Shown here in pieces: positions 9,626 through 18,371 of a stretch of 43,661 nucleotides of DNA. How positions within the stretch are numbered: the stretch's first letter is position 1; each line of letters starts with the position of its first letter. The DNA is taken from assembly GCA_002753335.1 (NCBI GenBank), contig PEAD01000026.1, positions 1 to 43,661 of the forward strand, given 5' to 3'. The position numbers and the translations under genes are program-made. The notes beneath the pieces are model-generated. The model was given only the letters and a program-made list of their open reading frames with translations. It did no database searches and was not told where the DNA came from. The stretch comes from Nitrospirae bacterium MYbin3 (GTDB taxonomy: Bacteria; Nitrospirota; Thermodesulfovibrionia; Thermodesulfovibrionales; Dissulfurispiraceae).

Positions 9626-10852
9626 ATGATGAATGCTATGGCCATGAAAACGAAAATTATTATTGTTGAGGATGAGGTTATAGTAGCCGAAGACATCAGA
9701 ACTACACTTATGCATCTTGATTATGATGTTATTGCGATGGCTTCCTCCGGGGAAGAGGCTGTTGTTCTGGCTGGTGAATTCAAGCCTGATATAGTAATGA
9801 TGGATATTATTTTGAAAGGGTCCATGGACGGCATCGAGGCCGCTACACAAATACAGTCAAAGTACGATATCCCTGTAATTTACCTCACGGCCCATGGAGA
9901 TGAGAACACCTTTGAGCGAGCAAAGGTTTCTGCGCCCTTTGGATATCTTATGAAGCCGTTTGATGTGCAGATGATGAAAAATACGATCGAAATGGCGATT
10001 TACAAACATGGGGTAGAAAAGAAGCTAAAAGAGAGTGAAGCCCGCTACCGTGCGATAGTTGAGGATCAGACAGAACTTATAAGCCGTTTTCTTCCAAACG
10101 GAGTGTTGACGTTTGTTAATGACACTTTTTGCCGCCATTTCAATAAAAGGGCTGATGAGCTTATCGGCGAGAATGTTATCAATCTTATAATTGAAGAGGA
10201 CAGGGAGAGGCTAAGAAAGCAGATAGATTTTCTCAGCCCTGATATGCCTGTTGTTATGTCAGAGAACAGGATTTTAAGGCAAAACGGAATGGTAGCATGG
10301 CTGCAGTGTACACTCAGGGCGATCTTTGACGACTATTTCCATAAAGCCGAAATCCAGGCAGTTTACCGCGACATTACCGAGAGGAAGAGGACAGAGGAAA
10401 AGCTGAGGGCACAAGAGGAAGTTTTAAGCCTCCTTATTGACTATACACCGGCAGCCGTTGCTCTTTTCGACCTGGACATGAAGTGTATAGTTGCAAGTAA
10501 GCGGTGGGTCAAGAACTATGGGCTTGGCAGCAAGAATGTTATCGGCATGGCTATTTATGAGATACTGTCGTCATACGGAGATAATTGGAAATCAGCCTTC
10601 ACGAGATGTATTGAAGGGGCGGCAGAAAAGTGCGAGGAAGAGATGATTAAACTGCCTGATGGCAGGACAGAGTGGATGCGTTGGGAGATGCGCCCATGGG
10701 TGAGGCATGACAACAGTGTGGGCGGTGTCATAATGTTCAATGAGATAGTGACGGAATTGAAGCAGACGAAAATTAAGCTTGATGAATTGAACAGAGATTT
10801 CGAAAATAAGTTGGCAAAGAAAATAACCGCTTTTAAAAACGGGATTGCATAG
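9626..10852 (+). CDS. Response regulator with two PAS domains and no output domain
   Basis: I place the start at ATG 9626, two bases after the kinase stop, with GGAG at 9615-9618; an upstream in-frame start at 9578 would need a 47-base overlap. This gives 408 residues. Residues 8-125 are a receiver domain with IIIVEDE, phosphoacceptor D60 (DIVMMDIIL), T88 and K110 (YLMKPFD), all conserved. Two PAS domains follow, about 133-250 (SEARYRAIVEDQTELISRF) and 265-385, with a short coiled end. There is no DNA-binding, GGDEF or kinase domain, so the output must be through protein contacts. Such receiver-PAS proteins usually pair with HisKA_2 kinases, matching the gene just upstream. Confidence 0.85.
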   Translation: MMNAMAMKTKIIIVEDEVIVAEDIRTTLMHLDYDVIAMASSGEEAVVLAGEFKPDIVMMDIILKGSMDGIEAATQIQSKYDIPVIYLTAHGDENTFERAKVSAPFGYLMKPFDVQMMKNTIEMAIYKHGVEKKLKESEARYRAIVEDQTELISRFLPNGVLTFVNDTFCRHFNKRADELIGENVINLIIEEDRERLRKQIDFLSPDMPVVMSENRILRQNGMVAWLQCTLRAIFDDYFHKAEIQAVYRDITERKRTEEKLRAQEEVLSLLIDYTPAAVALFDLDMKCIVASKRWVKNYGLGSKNVIGMAIYEILSSYGDNWKSAFTRCIEGAAEKCEEEMIKLPDGRTEWMRWEMRPWVRHDNSVGGVIMFNEIVTELKQTKIKLDELNRDFENKLAKKITAFKNGIA

Positions 10853-10856
10853 AGAT

Positions 10857-12320
10857 ATGGCATACAAGGATTTAAGGGAATTTATAAAACTTCTGGATCA
10901 AAAAGGGCTGCTGCATCGGGTTAAGGCCGAGGTTGATTCAATACTAGAAATCTCCGAGATAACTGATAGAATCTGCAAGAGTTCTGATGGCGGCAAGGCT
11001 TTATTGTTTGAGAAGGTTAAAGGTTCTGCCTACCCTGTTGTGACAAATCTTTTTGGCTCTTTTGAAAGAATGAGCCTTGCGCTTGAGGTCAAAAAAATAG
11101 ATGATGTTGCGGCCCGTATAGTGGAGCTTATGAATCAGGCTCCGCCTAAAACTCTGTTCGAAAAGATTTCGATGCTGCCTAAGTTATTTGAGTTCTCAAG
11201 GTACTTGCCAAAGAATGCTAAGAATGCTCCTTGTCAGGAGATTGTAGAAAAGGATAATCCGGATTTGAGTCGCTTCCCAATTTTGAAATGCTGGCCGGCG
11301 GATGGACAGCCGACGGACGAGGGCAGGTTTATCACCCTTCCTATGGTATTCACTAAAGATCCAGAAACAGGAAGGCCAAACTGCGGCATGTACAGGATAC
11401 ATGTTTATGACAAGACTACAACAGGCATGCATTGGCACATTCACAAGGACGGGGCAAGGCATTACGACAAATACAAGGCTCTCGGAAAGAGAATGCCTGC
11501 AGCGATTGCGGTCGGCTGTGACCCTGCGGTTATGTACGCAGCAACTGCGCCGTTGCCCGAGGCTATTGATGAAATGCTGTTTGCGGGCTTTCTACGGCGG
11601 GAACCTGTAGAAATGGTCAAGTGTATTACTTCTGATATCGAGGTTCCGGCGCAAAGCGAACTTGTGATAGAGGGGTATCTTGACCCCGGTGAATCTAGAA
11701 TAGAAGGCCCTTTTGGAGATCACACCGGCTTTTATTCTGCGGCAGATAATTATCCGGTATTTCATGTTACATGCATAACCCACAGGAAGGATATGATCTA
11801 TCCTGCAACCATAGTAGGCAAACCTCCGATGGAGGACTGCTACATGGGCAAGGCGACCGAGAGACTTTTCCTGCCGCTTATCAGGCTTGAATTCCCGGAG
11901 ATACAGGACATGAACCTTCCGATGGAAGGCGTGTTTCACAATGCCGCGCTTATCTCGATAAAAAAGAGCTATCCGGGGCATGCGAAAAAGATAATCCACG
12001 GGCTTTGGGGCAAGGGACAGATGATGTTTTCGAAGCTTTTGATAATAGTGGATGATGATGTGGATGTTCAGAACATCTCATACACTGCTTGGCGTGTTTT
12101 GAACAATGTTGACTGGAAGCGCGATGTGGTTATTGCGGACGGCCCGCTTGATGATCTGGATCACGCTGCGAACTTCCCGCGCTACGGCTCAAAGATGGGC
12201 ATAGATGCTACGAGGAAAAACCGCGAAGAGGGCATGACAAGAGACTGGCCTGCCGAGCTTTTCATGTCTGAAGAAATAAAGAAGCTTGTTGATGGAAGAT
12301 GGAAGGAGTACGGATTTTAG
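10857..12320 (+). CDS. ubiD: UbiD family prenyl-FMN-dependent decarboxylase
   Basis: The 487-residue protein matches UbiD over its length. Catalytic residues of the family are in place: R180 (CGMYRIHVYD) and the E283/D288 pair in EGPFGDHTGFYS. The C-terminus keeps GSKMGIDAT followed by RDWP. UbiD enzymes use prenylated FMN made by UbiX to decarboxylate aromatic or unsaturated acids, including the ubiquinone or menaquinone (futalosine) precursors; which acid is used here is not determined, and no ubiX is in the window. I use ATG 10857 (MAYKDLREFI is the normal N-terminus) instead of an in-frame TTG at 10845 inside the previous gene. It ends the rightward run; a quinone role would fit the redox-sensing kinase upstream, but that is a guess. 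Confidence 0.88.
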   Translation: MAYKDLREFIKLLDQKGLLHRVKAEVDSILEISEITDRICKSSDGGKALLFEKVKGSAYPVVTNLFGSFERMSLALEVKKIDDVAARIVELMNQAPPKTLFEKISMLPKLFEFSRYLPKNAKNAPCQEIVEKDNPDLSRFPILKCWPADGQPTDEGRFITLPMVFTKDPETGRPNCGMYRIHVYDKTTTGMHWHIHKDGARHYDKYKALGKRMPAAIAVGCDPAVMYAATAPLPEAIDEMLFAGFLRREPVEMVKCITSDIEVPAQSELVIEGYLDPGESRIEGPFGDHTGFYSAADNYPVFHVTCITHRKDMIYPATIVGKPPMEDCYMGKATERLFLPLIRLEFPEIQDMNLPMEGVFHNAALISIKKSYPGHAKKIIHGLWGKGQMMFSKLLIIVDDDVDVQNISYTAWRVLNNVDWKRDVVIADGPLDDLDHAANFPRYGSKMGIDATRKNREEGMTRDWPAELFMSEEIKKLVDGRWKEYGF

Positions 12321-12373
12321 AAATGACTGTACATTAATCAAGAAGTTTTCCTTCTCTTCTTATTTGTTATTAG

Positions 12374-13147
12374 TCAACGATTAGCTGAGGGTTGTTTTGC
12401 ATGTTCAACTTTTACACCCTTAGCAAATCCTCTGCATAGCCCCGGTTCCTTTGGATGATCAGTTAATTTCCACAGATCTGCTTTTTCAAAACCCGAGGCG
12501 AGGATCATCTGTCCTAAACAGTGCAGAGTTGGTACCCACCAATTGCTATAGTTATGGCCTAATTGGTCTTGTGGGTAGAATTCCATGACCAGTTGACCAT
12601 CTGGATAGCCATGTCCTATACCGCCGCGGTATGGGCTGTAGTCATCCAGAATTGCTGTTTCTATATAAATAGCATCGGTGCATATCTTTGCCAAATTATC
12701 CAAAGCTAATAGGGGATGTCTTAGATGATACAGAGTTCCAAAGAAGAAAATTATATCAAATACACCTGTCGATTCTTCGCAAACCTCATATACCGACATC
12801 TCTTTGCGTTGGCATTGTTCATCATCAAATCCCAAAACTTTTTTACAGAAATCAAATGTTGCCCATTTTTGACGGTCTTCTGGCCGCAATTCTCCAATGT
12901 AGTCCGAAAAATCATCGATGGCTACGACCTGACGAGCCCCTCTTTTCAGGGCCTCAAATGTCCAGAACCCATCCCAAGCTCCAATGTCTAGAACGCGCAT
13001 GCCGGTCATGTCTGCCGGGATGTTATAGATTCTTTTATCTATCGGAGCCCAGCCTGGCGTAATTATTCCTTTCCTCAGCTCTATTTTGTGATACCAATAG
13101 GGGAAAGCGGCAATTTGATTTTTTATTGATTCTTCATCTGTAATCAT
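12374..13147 (-). CDS. SAM-dependent methyltransferase, CmoB/DUF1698-like
   Basis: The 257-residue protein contains the SAM-binding motif VLDIGAWDGFW at 52-62, an acidic second strand end QVVAIDDF, and FFFGTLYHLRHPLLALDNL, which is characteristic of the CmoB-like Methyltransf_9 group. True CmoB is larger and part of tRNA wobble modification; this shorter form beside glycosyltransferase genes is more likely a sugar or lipid methyltransferase. It reads leftward, 64 bases downstream of the GT4 gene and probably in one transcript with it, and converges on ubiD with 53 bases between stops. No ribosome binding site is obvious before the ATG at 13147. Confidence 0.75.
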   Translation of the reverse strand: MITDEESIKNQIAAFPYWYHKIELRKGIITPGWAPIDKRIYNIPADMTGMRVLDIGAWDGFWTFEALKRGARQVVAIDDFSDYIGELRPEDRQKWATFDFCKKVLGFDDEQCQRKEMSVYEVCEESTGVFDIIFFFGTLYHLRHPLLALDNLAKICTDAIYIETAILDDYSPYRGGIGHGYPDGQLVMEFYPQDQLGHNYSNWWVPTLHCLGQMILASGFEKADLWKLTDHPKEPGLCRGFAKGVKVEHAKQPSANR

Positions 13148-13211
13148 GGGTTATTATGTTGCCAACATTTTAGTAGATTGCCACTAAAAAGATAAACCGT
13201 TTTGTTTTCTG

Positions 13212-14360
13212 CTAATCGTACAGCAGCTTGTCAATCAGTTTGTCAGTTACAATGTCCCAGGTATAATTGCGGTTAACATGGGCTACGGACAAAGCTGAAG
13301 CTGTATTTCTCCATTCTGTATCATCCATAATCTTAAACATCAAATGTATCAAATGATCCAAGTTCGGTACCAGCATCTCACCTGCGCAATCATTAACCCT
13401 TACCGGTGTGAGCTGGCTGTTTATTTTTAAAGCAAAGTTGTCCAACACAAAATCATCGGTAGCTCCACCTTTTGTGCAGATAACCGGCACTCCGCATGCA
13501 AGCGCCTCAAGCACCGGCATGTTGAATCCTTCCGCCATATAAGGTGAAACATAGGCATCAGCTGCCTGATACATGTCAGCCATATCAGCCATTGACATAG
13601 AATCTCCAATGTAGCTGCACTTGCTTATTACTATATGCTGATCTGTAACAGAAAGCTCGGAAAGGCATTTTTGCAGTAATTCCGTTGAGGGATACAATCC
13701 ATCAGTTCCTTTTAGCAGCAGTCTGACATACGGACGTTTAGACGCCACAACAGAGAAGGCCTTCAGCAGCAGGCCGATTCCTTTATTCTCAGTCATGGCA
13801 CCGATATTCATAAATACAAAACCACTTAAATGAAGTTTTTTTCTGAGCTCCAACCGTTTCTCATCTGATTTGCGGAATACTGTTGTGTCAACACCATGCG
13901 GCACAACTATAACCTGATCTGCATCGCATCCTTGTCGGTAAAATCCATCGGCAGACCATGTGGTTGGAGTAACGATTTTAACATGCGGCTGGTTGATGCA
14001 TGCCTGAAAATCTGCAAATGTATTGTATTGGTGCTGCAAAAGAGTTTTGTATTCCGAGGTTATAAATACTGCTGTTTTAGCGTGTATGTTTTTGAAATTA
14101 TAGGGGCAGTCTATTCTGTACACCGCATCGCAGTCAGCTGGATCAGAGTCTTGCAAGCTGGCTAAATAAGCTGAGTCATCAGCATTAAACAGGCCTTGAA
14201 GAGTTGCCCATTTTGTATCGTAGGCGGGGGATTCCCTGAAGTACGTTTCCAGATTTTTCTTCTTGCGCAGGGACAACAGCTGCCATTGATTCACGATTGA
14301 GTAGGAGTGGCAGATTGAAAGCCACCCCTCAACTAGAAGTTTTCTGACCGGTTTATTCAA
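13212..14360 (-). CDS. GT4 family glycosyltransferase
   Basis: The 382-residue protein is a GT-B glycosyltransferase of family 4. Evidence is VVPHGVDTTVF at 152-162, FMNIGAMTENKGIGLLLKAF (donor-domain opening) and the E-x7-E donor site EGFNMPVLE with E277 and E285, followed by ALACGVPVICT. The start is TTG at 14360, supported by AGGAG eight bases upstream; no nearby ATG gives the N-terminus. It has no TPRs, unlike the glycosyltransferases at the left end. The sugar and acceptor are unknown. It probably shares a transcript with the methyltransferase downstream, and the pair may belong functionally to the glycan block though on the other strand. Confidence 0.85.
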   Translation of the reverse strand: MNKPVRKLLVEGWLSICHSYSIVNQWQLLSLRKKKNLETYFRESPAYDTKWATLQGLFNADDSAYLASLQDSDPADCDAVYRIDCPYNFKNIHAKTAVFITSEYKTLLQHQYNTFADFQACINQPHVKIVTPTTWSADGFYRQGCDADQVIVVPHGVDTTVFRKSDEKRLELRKKLHLSGFVFMNIGAMTENKGIGLLLKAFSVVASKRPYVRLLLKGTDGLYPSTELLQKCLSELSVTDQHIVISKCSYIGDSMSMADMADMYQAADAYVSPYMAEGFNMPVLEALACGVPVICTKGGATDDFVLDNFALKINSQLTPVRVNDCAGEMLVPNLDHLIHLMFKIMDDTEWRNTASALSVAHVNRNYTWDIVTDKLIDKLLYD

Positions 14361-14668
14361 TAGCTAATCTCCTGTTTGATCCTAAAACTGATGTTCTTTT
14401 TTTCATATATTCGCGTAGAGTCGTATCAGATTCTGGATGAAAGTAAAATAGCACCAGAATGAAAAACTTATCAATGAAAATAGCAGGTAGAAATTGATTT
14501 CAATGGTGTCGACATTTTTGTATGAACGCACACAGTCACTTTATTGTTAAAATAAAGCAGATGGTGGAAACAGCCTAATGTGTATTTCAATTTAACAAAA
14601 TACGAAAAGAAACAAGCGGGGTTTTATTATGGCAACGATATCCGAAAATAAGCTGTTTGTTTTATACA
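14361..14668. promoter_or_regulatory. Divergent intergenic region upstream of ribD and the GT4 gene
   Basis: This 308-base AT-rich spacer holds the AGGAG of the leftward GT4 gene at its left edge. Near 14540 there is a small hairpin-forming sequence, CTTTATT and AATAAAG around GTTAA. I see no FMN riboswitch consensus before ribD. A short open frame with a possible ribosome binding site begins at 14629 and overlaps the start of ribD. No convincing -35/-10 pair stands out. Confidence 0.3.
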
Positions 14669-14685
14669 ATGAAATCTCTTTCTGA
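14629..14685 (+). CDS. Possible 18-residue leader peptide overlapping the ribD start
   Basis: ATG at 14629 follows AAGCGGGG at a normal distance and reads MATISENKLFVLYNEISF before TGA at 14683-14685. It runs in another frame across the ribD start at 14669, which itself has no good ribosome binding site, so the leader could couple or control ribD translation. The size makes chance likely; evidence is only position and the binding site. Confidence 0.25.
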   Translation: MATISENKLFVLYNEISF

Positions 14686-15760
14686 TAGCAACATATTTTT
14701 CATGAAGCGGGCTCTGCGTCTTGCTGGCCGAGCTAAGGGGAAGACGAGCCCCAACCCGATGGTAGGCGCGGTGCTGGTCAAAAACGGGCAAATTGTTTCT
14801 GAGGATTATCACAAGAAGGCCGGAGAGTTTCATGCCGAAGCGCTAGCTATACAAAAGGCGGGCAAGAAGGCTTTGAACAGTACTCTTTATGTGACTCTCG
14901 AACCCTGCTGCCATACAGATAAGCGCACTCCGCCCTGCACAAAGGCGATAATCAATGCCGGAATAAAGAAAGTCTTTGTGGCAATGAAAGACCCCAATCC
15001 CAAGGTTTCTGGAAAAGGCATCAGGGAGCTACGCAGAAATGGGATAGAGGTAATTGTTGGCATTCTTGAAGTCGAAGCAAAAAAGCTTAATGAAGCCTAT
15101 GTTAAATACATAACCACATGCATGCCTTTTGTAACTCTAAAAATTGCGATGACTCTCGATGGAAAGATCGCAACTCCAGAAGGCCAGTCAAAATGGATAA
15201 CTGGAGAGGCTGCACGAAAAACTGTTCATCGCATGAGAGGCTTCTCCGATGCAATACTGACAGCTATCGGGACCGTAAAGGCTGATAATCCGGAACTTAC
15301 CGCAAGGCTTAAAGGCTGCAAGAATCCGATTAGAATTGTCATTGACCCTGATTTTGAAACCCCTGAAGACTTCAAGATTTTTAACAGCGACGCTAAAACT
15401 ATTGTCGTTAAAAAGGCCTCGACCGGAATGGCTAAAGAAACTAGGCTAGGTAAAAGCGGTGTAGAGCTTATCCATTTTAAAGGGAACAAGCTGGATCTGA
15501 AAATGCTGATGGCCGAATTGGGAAAGCGGCAGATAACCTCTTTGATGATCGAGGGCGGCTCTTCGCTTGCGTCATATGCTTTGAAGACCGGAATTGTTGA
15601 CAAGGCGGTATTCTTTATAGCGCCGAAGATAATCGGCGGGAAAAATTCTATTCCTGCTGTGGGCGGAGATTTTTTTAGAAGACTCGAAAACGCTTATCAG
15701 GTAAAGGATTGGCATATCAGCCGAATCGGGCAGGACCTGATGGTCGAAGGGTATCTGTAA
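14669..15760 (+). CDS. ribD: Bifunctional riboflavin deaminase/reductase RibD
   Basis: The 363-residue protein combines the two RibD domains. The N-terminal zinc cytidine-deaminase-like domain has H55-A-E57 and EPCCH with C80/C81 and TPPC90. The C-terminal reductase domain (from about 148) begins VTLKIAMTLDGKIATPEGQSKWITGE and ends in the NADPH-binding SLMIEGGSSLASYAL stretch. It deaminates diaminohydroxyphosphoribosylaminopyrimidine and reduces the ribosyl group in riboflavin synthesis. I chose ATG 14669 (MKSLSDSNIFFMKRAL) over an in-frame TTG at 14657; neither has a strong ribosome binding site. The usual partners ribE, ribBA and ribH are not next to it; hemW follows 17 bases downstream. 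Confidence 0.93.
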   Translation: MKSLSDSNIFFMKRALRLAGRAKGKTSPNPMVGAVLVKNGQIVSEDYHKKAGEFHAEALAIQKAGKKALNSTLYVTLEPCCHTDKRTPPCTKAIINAGIKKVFVAMKDPNPKVSGKGIRELRRNGIEVIVGILEVEAKKLNEAYVKYITTCMPFVTLKIAMTLDGKIATPEGQSKWITGEAARKTVHRMRGFSDAILTAIGTVKADNPELTARLKGCKNPIRIVIDPDFETPEDFKIFNSDAKTIVVKKASTGMAKETRLGKSGVELIHFKGNKLDLKMLMAELGKRQITSLMIEGGSSLASYALKTGIVDKAVFFIAPKIIGGKNSIPAVGGDFFRRLENAYQVKDWHISRIGQDLMVEGYL

Positions 15761-15777
15761 TAATAAACTTGCCGTAA

Positions 15778-16899
15778 ATGTTTAGTTCTCTCTATATTCA
15801 TATTCCCTTTTGTATCAGAAAATGCAGGTACTGCGATTTTTATTCCGTTAAGGCAAATGATGCTTTAATTAGCGCCTACTGCGAGGCCTTGAAAAAAGAG
15901 CTTGAGTTAAGAAAGTCTGGCGTTCAAACACTGAAGTCGGTTTATATCGGTGGTGGCACGCCTACAATCTTGCCTGAGGAGTCTGTAAAGAGGCTTGCAG
16001 CCTATATTTCAAAAGGTTTTGGTTTTGCTCCGGACGCAGAAATAACTATAGAGGCTAATCCCGGAGCTCTCGACAATAAAATATTGCAGACGCTTTTAAA
16101 CTACGGTGTGAACAGGATAAGCCTTGGCATTCAGTCTTTCGACGATGCTGATTTGGCGTCACTCGGCAGGATTCACAATGCTGAAGATGCTGCATCCTCA
16201 ATAATATCTGCGAGGGATGCTGGATTTAAGAATATCTCACTCGATCTGATTTACGGCATTCCGGGCCAAAGACTTGAGGATTGGAAGCGGACGCTTTTAA
16301 AGGCGGTTGAGTTTTTCCCTGAGCATATATCTGCTTATGAGCTCACCCCAGAAAAAAATACGCTTCTTTACGATGATATTCATAGCGGTATCGTTGAAAT
16401 GCCTGATGAATCTCTCGTTTCTGACATGTTCATGCTGGCTGGCGAACTGCTTGACGCTCACGGGTTAAGGCAGTATGAAATTTCGAACTACGCAAGGCCT
16501 GGATGCGAATGCAGGCACAATCTCAACTATTGGAACAGGGGAGAGTATTTAGGGTTAGGCGCAGCCTCGCATTCATTTGTTGATGGATTGCGATATGACA
16601 ATCTGACGGATGTTGAAAGCTATATAAAAGCGCTCAGTAACGGAGAACTACCAGCCGGAAATTCGGCGAGATTGACGGAAGAAGATGCGCTGAAGGAGAT
16701 TATTTTCTTGGGGCTACGAAAGTCTGAGGGCATTGACATTGAGTTGTTGCCGCCTCATGCAATACCGTTAATAGTATCAGCGGCAGACCCTCTTGCTTTA
16801 AATGGATTGCTTGAGTGCAACGGCAGCAATATCAAACTAACAAGAAAGGGCATGCTGCTGTCCAACGAAATTATATTAAAACTTTTCGAGGCGTTGTGA
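15778..16899 (+). CDS. hemW: HemW, heme chaperone-type radical SAM protein
   Basis: The 373-residue protein starts LYIHIPFCIRKCRYCDF, with the 4Fe-4S ligands C12, C16 and C19 of the radical SAM CxxxCxxC motif. YIGGGTPTILP and SLGIQSFDDADLASLGRIH are typical of the HemN/HemW family. The later CRHNLNYWNRGEYLGLGAASHSF marks HemW; the longer N-terminus with the extra Cys found in true HemN coproporphyrinogen dehydrogenase is missing. HemW is thought to bind and hand over heme, which fits an organism with c-heme proteins. It directly follows ribD and probably shares its transcript. It converges on degP with 14 bases between stops. Confidence 0.92.
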   Translation: MFSSLYIHIPFCIRKCRYCDFYSVKANDALISAYCEALKKELELRKSGVQTLKSVYIGGGTPTILPEESVKRLAAYISKGFGFAPDAEITIEANPGALDNKILQTLLNYGVNRISLGIQSFDDADLASLGRIHNAEDAASSIISARDAGFKNISLDLIYGIPGQRLEDWKRTLLKAVEFFPEHISAYELTPEKNTLLYDDIHSGIVEMPDESLVSDMFMLAGELLDAHGLRQYEISNYARPGCECRHNLNYWNRGEYLGLGAASHSFVDGLRYDNLTDVESYIKALSNGELPAGNSARLTEEDALKEIIFLGLRKSEGIDIELLPPHAIPLIVSAADPLALNGLLECNGSNIKLTRKGMLLSNEIILKLFEAL

Positions 16900-16913
16900 T
16901 TTTCGGTCGCAAA

Positions 16914-18359
16914 TTACTTGGCTATTGAGGGAACCGTTATATATTGCGACACCCCACCTCTAACGATCAGCGCCAGTATATTCTGCGTTTTGTCTATGCT
17001 GCTGATTACCGACTGATAATCTTTTGAGCCTGTTACCAGTTTTCTGTTGATTTCAAGTATTATGTCTCCGGCAGCCAGTATGCCCTGCGCTGGGCTCTGT
17101 GCCTCGATCTCTGTAACCACAACCCCTTTAAGTTTTTTCGTGATGTTCATTTTTTTGAGATGCTCTTCGGTTAAATCCTGAACGCCAACGCCTTTCAAAG
17201 AATTGTCCGTCTGCTGGACCGCTACCGCCTCCTGCTCTCCCTGAAGTTCGCCCACCACTACATTAGTTGTAAGGACGCTGCCGTCCCTTATCAGCCTTAC
17301 GCGTACAGTCTTGCCCGGTTTTGTTGAGGCCACCATATTTTTAAATAGCGAGGGGTTCTCTATTTTTTTGCCGTCGTATTCGGTTATGACATCTCCACGC
17401 TTCAAACCCGCTTTGTCGGCAGGCCCACCCTCTACAACATCAACAAGCAGTGCGCCGTTTTCATCCTTGAGGTTAAACTGTTTTGAGAGTTCGGCTGTCA
17501 GCGGCTGTATCTGCACTCCTAGCCATCCGCGGGCAACTTTTCCCTTGTTGACTATGCCGTCCATTACGTTTCTGAGCATATTGGCAGATATTGCAAACCC
17601 TATGCCCTGATAACCTCCGCTTCGGCTTACAATTGCGGTGTTTAAACCGACGAGTTCGCCTTTTATGCTCACGAGAGCGCCGCCTGAATTGCCGGGGTTT
17701 ATTGCGGCATCTGTTTGTATAAAATCTTCATAATCTGTTATGCCCATTCCGGAGCGGCCGACCGCGCTAACTATTCCCATAGTTATGGTGCTGCTCAATC
17801 CGAACGGATTGCCAATGGCAAACACGATTTCTCCCACCCTTAGTTTTTCTGAGTCTCCCCATTCTATGGTGGGGAGGTTTGTTTCATTTATTTTTATTAC
17901 AGCGATGTCGGTTTTTGAATCAATGCCGGCCACCCGGCCTTTTACTTCACGGTTGTCATGGAGCCTTACTAAGATGTCTTCTGCTCCATCGATTACATGG
18001 TTATTCGTCAGAATATAGCCGTCAGAAGATGCGATAACTCCTGACCCCAGGTTCATAACCTTTCTCTTTTGCGGAGCACTCGGTCCTTCACCGAAGAATC
18101 TTCTGAAAAATGGGTCGTCAAAAAAAGGATTGGATTGGGTTTTGACAGTTTTTGTCGTGGATATATTCACCACCACCGGTTTTGCTTTTTCTGCGATAGT
18201 GGACATAGCGTCACCAAGTTTAGCCAGTATCTCTGCCGATTGCTGCTCTGCTGCTCCGGCCGTATAAGCAGGCAGCAATATAGCAGCCAGCGCAAGGCAG
18301 AGAATTAGCGCTGTTGAAAGGAAAAAATCTGTTTTGTTTATCGGCTTAGAGGTGTTCAT
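16914..18359 (-). CDS. degP: Periplasmic serine protease/chaperone of the DegP/HtrA family
   Basis: The 481-residue protein has a signal peptide (hydrophobic 12-30, cleavage likely near AGA-AEQQ). The trypsin-like domain has an intact triad: H121 (LTNNHVIDGA), D151 (SKTDIAVIKI) and S225 (NPGNSGGALV). Two PDZ domains follow, about 263-350 (GWLGVQIQPLTAELSKQF) and 390-475. It degrades or refolds damaged envelope proteins. It lies 12 bases after tilS on the same strand, so tilS and degP are likely cotranscribed. The region between Asn77 and Lys98 (FFDDPFFRRFFGEGP) is the flexible loop common in DegP proteins. Confidence 0.95.
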   Translation of the reverse strand: MNTSKPINKTDFFLSTALILCLALAAILLPAYTAGAAEQQSAEILAKLGDAMSTIAEKAKPVVVNISTTKTVKTQSNPFFDDPFFRRFFGEGPSAPQKRKVMNLGSGVIASSDGYILTNNHVIDGAEDILVRLHDNREVKGRVAGIDSKTDIAVIKINETNLPTIEWGDSEKLRVGEIVFAIGNPFGLSSTITMGIVSAVGRSGMGITDYEDFIQTDAAINPGNSGGALVSIKGELVGLNTAIVSRSGGYQGIGFAISANMLRNVMDGIVNKGKVARGWLGVQIQPLTAELSKQFNLKDENGALLVDVVEGGPADKAGLKRGDVITEYDGKKIENPSLFKNMVASTKPGKTVRVRLIRDGSVLTTNVVVGELQGEQEAVAVQQTDNSLKGVGVQDLTEEHLKKMNITKKLKGVVVTEIEAQSPAQGILAAGDIILEINRKLVTGSKDYQSVISSIDKTQNILALIVRGGVSQYITVPSIAK

Positions 18360-18371
18360 GTTACCCCCGTG

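Noticed and set aside
12321..12373. Bidirectional terminator between ubiD and the methyltransferase gene
   Set aside because: Only a weak AGAAG/CTTCT pairing and T-rich sequence are seen; not enough to call.
14361..14668. FMN riboswitch before ribD
   Set aside because: I searched by eye for the conserved RFN-element core sequences and did not find them.
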